NCBI GenBank assembly: GCA_000469685.2
Contig: LS997565.1
Location: 24,071,272-24,135,271 of the forward strand
Direction: 5' to 3'
DNA: 64,000 nt
Origin: Haemonchus contortus
Lineage: Eukaryota; Nematoda; Chromadorea; Rhabditida; Trichostrongylidae
Under the pieces are notes generated by a model. It was given only the letters and a program-made list of their open reading frames with translations, was not told the origin of the DNA and did no database searches. Position numbers and translations under genes: made by a program. Position 1 is the stretch's first letter. Each line of letters begins with the position of its first letter. Positions 57,487 to 64,000 of the stretch are shown piece by piece.

Positions 57487-58680
57487 GACGCGTCGATGTT
57501 CGAGACGTGCAGCTTTTCTGGTCAGCCACCTTGAAACACAATGACAAGAACGTTTGCTACCGCGAAACTACCAAGAAGTAGTAAACGCTGAAGAACCGCA
57601 ATTTCATCTGAAGTTTCTTGTAATCCTACCTTGGACACCATTAAAGTAATTACAGCACCACGTTTTTCTCGACTATATACTCTGAAATGGAGGATTGCTG
57701 AATGCTGTAACTGAAATTATTGGTCCAAATGAATAGTGAACAAGACCGCCATGCCCGCATGTGCTTTCTTTGCCAAATGGGGCCCATAGGCTACTATCCG
57801 TCATTCAAACCGTTATTCAGAATGAAAAAACCCAGTTTATCCTTACAGGAGTAATGCCAAGGCGATAATCTTCGAAGGGTAGGCCTGCCGCAAAACCAGG
57901 CAGCGGGACTAAGGAGTATGATCTTACAAAAGGTCCTGAGATCAAGTTAGCAATTCAGTTAGTATTTCCCATTCTTCCAGTCTGACACGAATCAAATGGA
58001 GTTCAATGAAAAGAGAGCAATATACTACGAACTTTATGCAACCTGTTACATACATCAGCAGGGGACTATGCATGTGACAACAGCCCTGTTACAGCTGCCC
58101 TTTTTTCTTCTCTCCCTTTCCTCACTTGACATTACTATTGTTGCTACTTCAGAAGCCTATTTTTGACCTTGGGGTCAAATGACCTACTTGTCTAGAAAAT
58201 CGGATCAAACACTGGAACAAGCAAGCGCCCTAAGAAGTACTATCTGCTGTTAAGTTGAAGCGAGGAATAGCTCAGAAGAAATACAAAAATCGTCCGGAAA
58301 GGGAAAAACTAAACGAAGAGCAATCAAACCAGTTTTTGTCAATACCAATCAATTCAATTATCCGAAGCTGCGCTTTTTTCAAGTAACACTACTAATGAAA
58401 GCAAATGTGACCAGGGAAGCTCCGGATCATCCCCTAAACACGTCGTTTTTAGAAAGTTGAGAATTTCCCTAGATCTGTTTATGAAGCGAGTGGTTTCTTA
58501 CTTGTATTTAGGATGTAAGTCTGAGTTCAATCAATTACAGTACGCCTTTTGTAAGTATTAGAAGGAAAATATTAGAATAGTATTAGAAAGAAAGAAAAGA
58601 AAACTCGAAAGCTGAACGTCAAAAAACCGGGTAGCGGTACGAATGCGGTGACGAAGCTTCGAAACATTAAAGCCGTTGAG
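57487..58680. other. no gene seen
   Basis: Spacer without supported coding segments. Confidence 0.35.
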
Positions 58681-59223
58681 CACTTAATCTGGACGGATAC
58701 GATTTACAGAGCTGCATGTGTCGCGACTTCTTTTTTTGTCTTCGAATCGTGTTCGTGTGGACTTTAGGTGTTCCATCTTTGCCCAAGCACTGCGAAGAAT
58801 GTCGCTAATTGTTCGTCGGCCACCTCCCTTCTCCATGCACCCTGTCGTTTCTGAGAAATAGCTGTTCTCGTCTATTAGAAACACAGGCACATTTTCGTGT
58901 AAATTCACGCACAGTTCTCGTGGCTAGGCCTGTGTTTGAACAACTAAATAAACAAATGGGAGAAAAACAACAATGCTGGGAGAAGGCTGTTACCTAAGGT
59001 TGTTGCAGTTTCTATGAACTTACTCGAATGCTCCTATAGATTGCATTCGGCTGAACAAAAAGCACTCGAACGAGGACAATCTCACGTCATAAAACGGCAC
59101 AACACCGCGCAGGTTCACTCCTTCAATTTCTTCAAAGCGGCTCCCAAAAAACTGATAAACTTCGCCTTGCGACGCCTTCATACATCCTAATTGCTTGATA
59201 GCAGGCCGAGAAGCCCACATTGC
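58681..59223 (-). CDS. 3' exons of an unrecognised gene
   Basis: Exon 59223-59024 (acceptor ATACTTTAG, donor GTAAGTTC) is strongly protein-like: KASQGEVYQFFGSRFEE, RGVVPFYDVRLSSFECFLFS. It ends with two bases of a split codon. Downstream, 58,960-58,681 has two overlapping candidate frames. One continues the phase after TTTATTTAG (TRTVREFTRKCACVSNRR, stop near 58,815). The other is out of phase but just as protein-like (VPVFLIDENSYFSE, then GGGRRTISDILRSAW, stop at 58,686). I cannot decide which is used; alternative acceptors or a frameshift are possible. No signal peptide or membrane helix is visible and the family is unknown. Confidence 0.45.
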
Positions 59224-59384
59224 CTAAAGTATAGCGTCCAAAACCTGATGCTCAATCAACACTTCATCGCGAAGTGATCGTTGTAATCTACAGTAGGTAC
59301 GGCAGAACCGTATTGCGATCTTGGGAACTATCTCCGACCTTCCCCTCTCTTTCGCAACTGTGTTGCTAACTCATCAGGGAAGGG

Positions 59385-59728
59385 TTCCTTTCTTTTTTAT
59401 CATTGCCCTACTGAAGAAGGAGACTTGATTGAAAGAGTACACCTCTCATAGACTGCACTACCTCACTTGCTTAATGAAATCGTACCTAAAATTAAGTTAA
59501 AGTGACAAAAATGCAAATCCAAACCGAAAAGGTATCTACAAGACACCGATAAATATCTTTGACGCCACTTCAACACCAGATCAATTCAAAAGTAAAATAA
59601 ACGTTATTTGTTACGCCGATATCGTAAACCGCAACAGTTTTCATATTGGTTCTTAGTATGAGCTGATACTATTCACTTTTTACCTTTCGAGGTCCAATAA
59701 CATTACTGATAAAATATGTCGTCTGGTG
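59385..59728 (+). repeat. direct repeat flanking the fold-back element, left copy
   Basis: Matches 60,830-61,116 in the same orientation. Shared are CATTGCCCTACTGAAG, GAAAGAGTACACCTCT, the GTTACGCCG.TATCGTAAACC segment and the final TCGTCTGGTG. This copy has an extra stretch of about 70 bases in the middle. Confidence 0.8.
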
Positions 59729-59782
59729 CCGATAGTTTACCACTTTCTTTGTTTCTTTGTCAAAATTTGCTGTCACATAGTG

Positions 59783-60246
59783 CAGAGACGGTTAGGCTTC
59801 GCTGGATTGATCGCATGGAATATACCTGAAAATAAGCGCCTGAAATCACCTATTATTGTTGTAATCCTAAGTTTTTTAACTTTTTTGATTTTCTTAGGAA
59901 AATTTATAATTCTACGAAAATGTCATGGAGCCATTCATTATCAGGCTTGCTTGTTTTCTCATATAGTAAGCCTCATATTAAACGATCGAAAGGTGTTTAT
60001 TATGAGGCTTACTATATGGGAAAACGACTTCTGTGTTCAACCGCTTCTATCCAAAGCCTTCAAACTGCTCGATTGGCAGCAAGCCTGTTAATGAATGGCA
60101 TCCATGACATTTTCGTAGAATTATAAATTTTCCTAAAAAATCAAAAAAGACAAAAAACGTAGGATTACAGCAATAATAGGTGATTTCAGATGCTTATTCT
60201 CAGGTATATTTCATGCGATCAATCCAGCGAATCCTAACCGTCTCTG
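59783..60246. repeat. fold-back element with long inverted arms
   Basis: Outer ends CAGAGACGGTTAGG and complement. Arms 59,783-59,953 pair with 60,078-60,246, and an inner stem (59,954-59,978 with 60,001-60,024) flanks a 22-base centre containing AACGATCGAAAGG. The right side has about 53 bases (60,025-60,077) absent from the left. There is no coding capacity; the open frames are symmetric by-products. Similar in form to fold-back MITEs. Confidence 0.85.
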
Positions 60247-60829
60247 TACTTGCTATAGTGCAAACACCCTTGACAACTCCTTGCAGGTGACCCCAGAGAA
60301 ATTTTCAGAATTGAATAAAATTAGTATATGTGCAGCGCTTAACTGCCTACTAGTCAAGGGGATGAAGTCTGGAATTTTGTCAAAGACGATTGAAGGCTAG
60401 TTTGACTTTTGTTGCCAGGGACGAAAAGATGCAATTGACGAAGCCGGTTGCGTTACGGTAATAAAGAGCTCGTTTTCCGATAATCGGCATGCCATCCATT
60501 ATGGATGCTGCTTTTTCCTAGCCCTTCACGAAGTCCATAATAGAAGAGATGTGCAATCAATCATGACAGGACTATAGCGCCATGTGAGCGAGTAAAAGAA
60601 GCCATCGAAGGTGCCTCAGAAAGCATTATTCGTGATGGACTGGATGCCATCTATGATGTTGCAATCTCCTTGCGTTTGAAGGGTGTTTTCCGATCTGAGC
60701 AAGTCTCTTCTTTTCTTTGGGAATCTTCATAAATACAGCAACGGTAAAAATTAGCATAAGGAACCATTCAAAGCGGACCCTATTACGCCCTGTTACCCCT
60801 AGGGCTCTCAATCAAAGCGATGAGAGATT
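60247..60829. other. no gene seen
   Basis: Spacer between the fold-back element and the right direct repeat. Confidence 0.35.
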
Positions 60830-61116
60830 CCTTTTGCCTGATAATAGCATAATCATTGCCCTACTGAAGGAGCAGAGTAGATTGAAAGAGTACACCTCTT
60901 ATATACTGCACTACCCCATTCGCCTCATGAAAACGTACCTAAACCTACCTATTAAATAGGTCAGAGTATCGTTACGCCGGTATCGTAAACCACGACAGCT
61001 TTCATATTAATTCTTAGTGTTGGCAAATATTGTTTACTTTTTATTATGAGACTGTGTCATAATGAAAGCTTTTTAAAGGTCCCATATCCTTATTGATAAG
61101 AATATATCGTCTGGTG
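60830..61116 (+). repeat. direct repeat flanking the fold-back element, right copy
   Basis: Second copy of the sequence at 59,385-59,728, about 1.45 kb downstream, ending in the same ATCGTCTGGTG. Confidence 0.8.
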
Positions 61117-62204
61117 GAATTTTTTTGTGAATGGAAGTTTAGGTAGCTGAAAAGGTGGAAGGATGCCTGAAGTGATAAAGTTTGAGCGCGGTTCAGGATC
61201 AAGTGCTAGTGATTCGTGAAATCAAGTTAAGAGCAACATGAAGAACGGCGTAAGACGCCTCTCCCGGAGCCCAGATAGATCTGCCTGAAATGATGGGTCT
61301 TTAAAATGGGTGTCACTCCCAACTGTTCGTCTCATTCTCACAAGTGGCAACAGCTCACCATCCCGCCTAAAGTGTTCCAACATTTACCCTAGCATTTATC
61401 AAAAGTACTTTACTTTTTTCGAGCAATATGCAACTTTCAGGGTGTTGTATTGCAGCAGTGCACTGACCACGCTCCTGCAAGATAGCATGCCTGTCACCAA
61501 GGCCATCTCCTTCCTCAGGTTGAACCCTACTGACCGATGGATCTGCGCACTTTTCCGAAAATCAAGAGGCCACCTACAGAAGAAGGCTCTTATGGTTAGA
61601 ACCCTGATGTAGAAGCACCCAAACCCAGAACACTTCGCCTCATGATTTCGAGGTTTTTCATTTCCGTTTTTGTGGAAGCTGCCGAGGTGGAAGAAACACG
61701 TAAAACTCTTTCTTCGTCTCTTGTCATTTAGGAAAGGAAAAAGAATAGTAGCGCGGTACCTGAAAGCTGAGGCTCGAAAAGGCAAGTGCCGGAACGGTTG
61801 GGTTCCCTGAATGGATTTCATCGCTAGCCTTGAATCGAGCACCAATATATCCCCAATCATTACCATTACATATTATGATACGACATTATTACAGACTTCA
61901 CTGAAATTATGATTATGCGCTAGTTCCGTAAGTGAATTTGTTCATCCTTTCATTAACTCTTGGTTTCTGCTTTTCCAACGGAGGAAAGAAGGAAAGGAAA
62001 CAGAAATTAGTTATTCTATTTTTCAGTTAAGAAAACCGATTGATTCCTTCTTCCTACATAAGGGCTGTTCACGGCTCGAACAACCAGAAGGAATTCACGT
62101 TGCGGTCATGAAAATTCAGAAGAAAAGACTAAGATGGATAAGTTTTAGCGCTTACGCTTTGATGTCAAATTTAAAGCCGAGGTGCCAGTTGTCAGTCTCG
62201 CATT
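61117..62204. other. no supported gene; long frames on both strands at 61,310-61,866
   Basis: Minus-strand 155-codon and plus-strand 100-codon frames overlap. Neither has recognisable motifs or splice borders, and each could shadow the other. No call is made. Confidence 0.25.
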
Positions 62205-63433
62205 TAATTAATTAATTATTTATTTATTTATTGAAGACGTTGCATAAGGCAAACGTGGAAAAATTTCTATCGCTTACAACAACACAAAGCAACCTAATTA
62301 TACGACAAGAGCTTTTTCTTAGCGAGGAGTCTGAAAAGTGCAAACGTGGAAGTGGTGAATGGCACATCTGATTTTAGAGATAAAAAAAGTGCCGTCTTGT
62401 CAATAAAGCTGTAACGTCTAATGTTGGTTTACGGCGTTGCATATAAAATTTTCACTCGTCCATCTCTGGTTCTAGATTCCAACTTTGCGTAGAATTTGGA
62501 TGCGTCGATTCCAGCAATACCAGTCAGCAACTTGAACACCATACATACATCATAAACCTTCCTAAACCATAAACAGTGCAATTGTAAACTTTTATTCCTT
62601 GAATTTGGCCGAGGCACTTTACCGTAAGTAGCATCACCAGATCTAACAACCAGCTTTCGAGTGACATTGTCCTAGATCTTCTCAATCAAGTGAATATCCT
62701 TCATCTTATATGGGCAGAAAACTGACGTTCCACATTCAACTACGGGACGTATATACGTTTTGTGAGCCCTCAGTAAAATATCCTTATCACTAATCGCTAA
62801 AGCTCTGAAGACCTGGTATGTTCGGAAGATAGCCTTTTTGAAAATAGCCGCATAGTGACCAGAGAAATCAAGCTTATTGTCATAGTGGAAGCCCAGGTCT
62901 TTACCTGAAGAGACCTCAGTAAGGACATGATCATCAAGTATTCGTTATTCGGAACACCAGTAGAAGAACCAATTCTCATGTAAACAGTTTTCTCCGGTGC
63001 AAGAGGCAAATTCCACTTATATGACCAATCAAAAATACAGTCCAAAGCCTTTGAATCCTTTCTGTATCATCAATGCCTTCCAACTTCATATAACCCTTGA
63101 TGTCATCTGCAAATTGCTTGCAGACAACACCACATCCTTCTAGTAAACCTGGGAGCTCCTGAGTATATATAGCAAAAAGAATAGGTGATAAAACACCACC
63201 TTGGGGCACTCCGCTTTTAACATTCACGACCATCGAGCACATCTTTCGACTGCTGTGAAGCTGAGGTTCCATACAAAGTAATTGTGTGCTTTAGTGATAA
63301 CTCTCGTAACTTGCATTTCTAGTCCAACTCTGTCCATTTCTAATCCAACCACACTGTCATAGAAGTGAGTAAAATATGCAAGGATCGATGGGGACTCCAA
63401 AAAAAATCGAAGTAAATTTAATGTACATGACAA
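62205..63433 (-). mobile_element. CR1-like LINE, 3' part
   Basis: Reading leftward: SGVPQGGVLSPILFAIYTQ followed by KQFADDIKGY (catalytic FADD at 63,102-63,113), then after a frameshift WSYKWNLPLAPEKT, and finally a C-terminal piece (62,617-62,429) with DVCMVFKLLTGI and ASKFYAKLESRTRDGR. These are typical of CR1/jockey-type reverse transcriptases, distinct from the RTE copies. It is broken by several frameshifts and truncated at its 5' side near 63,433. The 3' end runs into a short tandem of AATA/AATT units (62,205-62,235), the usual microsatellite-like CR1 terminus. Confidence 0.85.
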
Positions 63434-64000
63434 TGAATGGGAGAAACGTGAGTTCGATTCCCAGCGACTGCCCCTTTTCTTCCATTCAGACAGAGGAAAC
63501 AGTGTGGCCGGCTCCTTCTCTCAATGTCTGATGAAGGGGAAGTGTTTCCCGTCAATGATACCGATTTTTGCAGGACTCCCCAAACGGCTTTTATGTAGGT
63601 ATCTCGCGCTTAGACCTCGACAGTAACCACTGAATCGCCCCATAACTGAGTCGCACCATGAAAGAATCTGATTCAATTGATGGTTTCGATGTAGACTTCC
63701 AGTTTGAATGTTCGCTCATCCATTCATGAAGTATGCCTGCTTTGCATAGTCATTCATTTCGTTAGCTCTAGCAAGTAATTCTTCAGACCGCACCTGCATT
63801 GGTGCGATTCCAGTTTTGTTATTTCGCTTCTAGTAAGGGAGCTTAGGTCGGCAAAACTTCAGCGGCAGACTCCAGTATGATGGATAAGGAGCACGAAGCC
63901 AGGAAAGTACATGTATGGGTTCGAGTTCCGTCCGAGGCTTTAGTTTTGCCCACAAATCGTCAAAATTGTCAGAGTTTCGCATCGCATATTGTGAAATAAT
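63434..64000. other. spacer with tRNA-like box-B words
   Basis: GAGTTCGATTCCCAGC near 63,450 and GGGTTCGAGTTCCGTCC near 63,920 resemble RNA polymerase III box B, and GATTCAGTGG on the minus strand near 63,635 resembles the repeat at 29,640. No cloverleaf can be formed, so no tRNA is called. No protein gene is seen. Confidence 0.3.

Noticed and set aside
61399..61866. 155-codon minus-strand open frame
   Set aside because: No motif, no splice borders, overlapping plus-strand frame equally open.
63430..63940. tRNA-like box-B words
   Set aside because: No matching box A at the right distance and orientation, no cloverleaf.
1..64000. CRISPR arrays, bacterial operons, phage or plasmid modules
   Set aside because: No spaced direct repeats of CRISPR type, no Shine-Dalgarno-led gene runs; the DNA has eukaryotic intron structure throughout.

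Overview
The window looks like nuclear DNA of a clade V (strongylid, hookworm-like) nematode. Three things point that way: many small exons with TTTCAG-type acceptors and GTAAGT/GTGAGT donors; a pair of genes for small secreted ShK/SXC-domain proteins; and transposons of nematode type (RTE-clade LINEs, a CR1-like LINE, several mariner families, Tc1-like elements). No operon of bacterial type, rRNA, CRISPR or intact tRNA is visible. Most long open frames are either shadows of split genes on the other strand or pieces of dead transposons. Genes were therefore rebuilt by hand from exon pieces whose splice sites and phases agree; these are models without transcript support.

Layout. 0.6-1.6 kb holds a decayed mariner piece and a GC-rich dispersed repeat. 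2.1-2.7 kb holds the last exons of a plus-strand gene. 3.7-4.7 kb is an RTE endonuclease fragment. 5.7-6.8 kb is a four-exon plus-strand gene, 7.1-8.4 kb a full-length dead mariner, 8.7-9.2 kb the end of another plus-strand gene, and 10.4-11.3 kb a TATA box followed by microexons. 12.3-16.85 kb has one minus-strand exon followed by two stacked inverted duplications; the second carries two divergent, nearly identical ShK genes. 17.9-18.7 kb is a broken mariner. 19.65-22.24 kb is a seven-exon minus-strand fatty acid hydroxylase (FAXDC2-like), the best-supported gene. 25.4 kb is an RTE tail and 27.0-28.3 kb a Tc1-type element. 29.0-35.6 kb is a minus-strand multipass membrane protein gene with a mariner in one intron. 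35.8-36.7 kb is another deleted mariner and 37.1-38.2 kb a ~127-bp satellite.

40.0-43.2 kb is a degenerate near-complete RTE element. 43.2-46.3 kb has two mariners of one family, one of them split by a nested Tc1-like MITE. 47.5-48.7 kb is a mariner with good ends. 49.0-49.7 kb is a minus-strand gene end, and 50.5-51.5 kb an RTE 3' half. 51.8-53.8 kb holds scattered exons of unknown genes. 54.4-55.3 kb is a GT microsatellite plus degenerate tandem repeat. 55.85-59.2 kb holds exons of two or three minus-strand genes. 59.4-61.1 kb is a fold-back element between direct repeats. 62.2-63.4 kb is a CR1-like LINE 3' end.

The genes do not form an evident pathway. The recognisable functions are lipid/sterol-type hydroxylation in a membrane (19.65 kb), a multipass membrane protein of unresolved family (29 kb) and small cysteine-rich secreted proteins (15-17 kb). 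The most unusual feature is the concentration of inverted DNA: two stacked inverted gene-sized duplications, a near-perfect 82-bp palindrome in the hydroxylase intron, a 49-bp palindrome inside a mariner, and a fold-back element at 60 kb.
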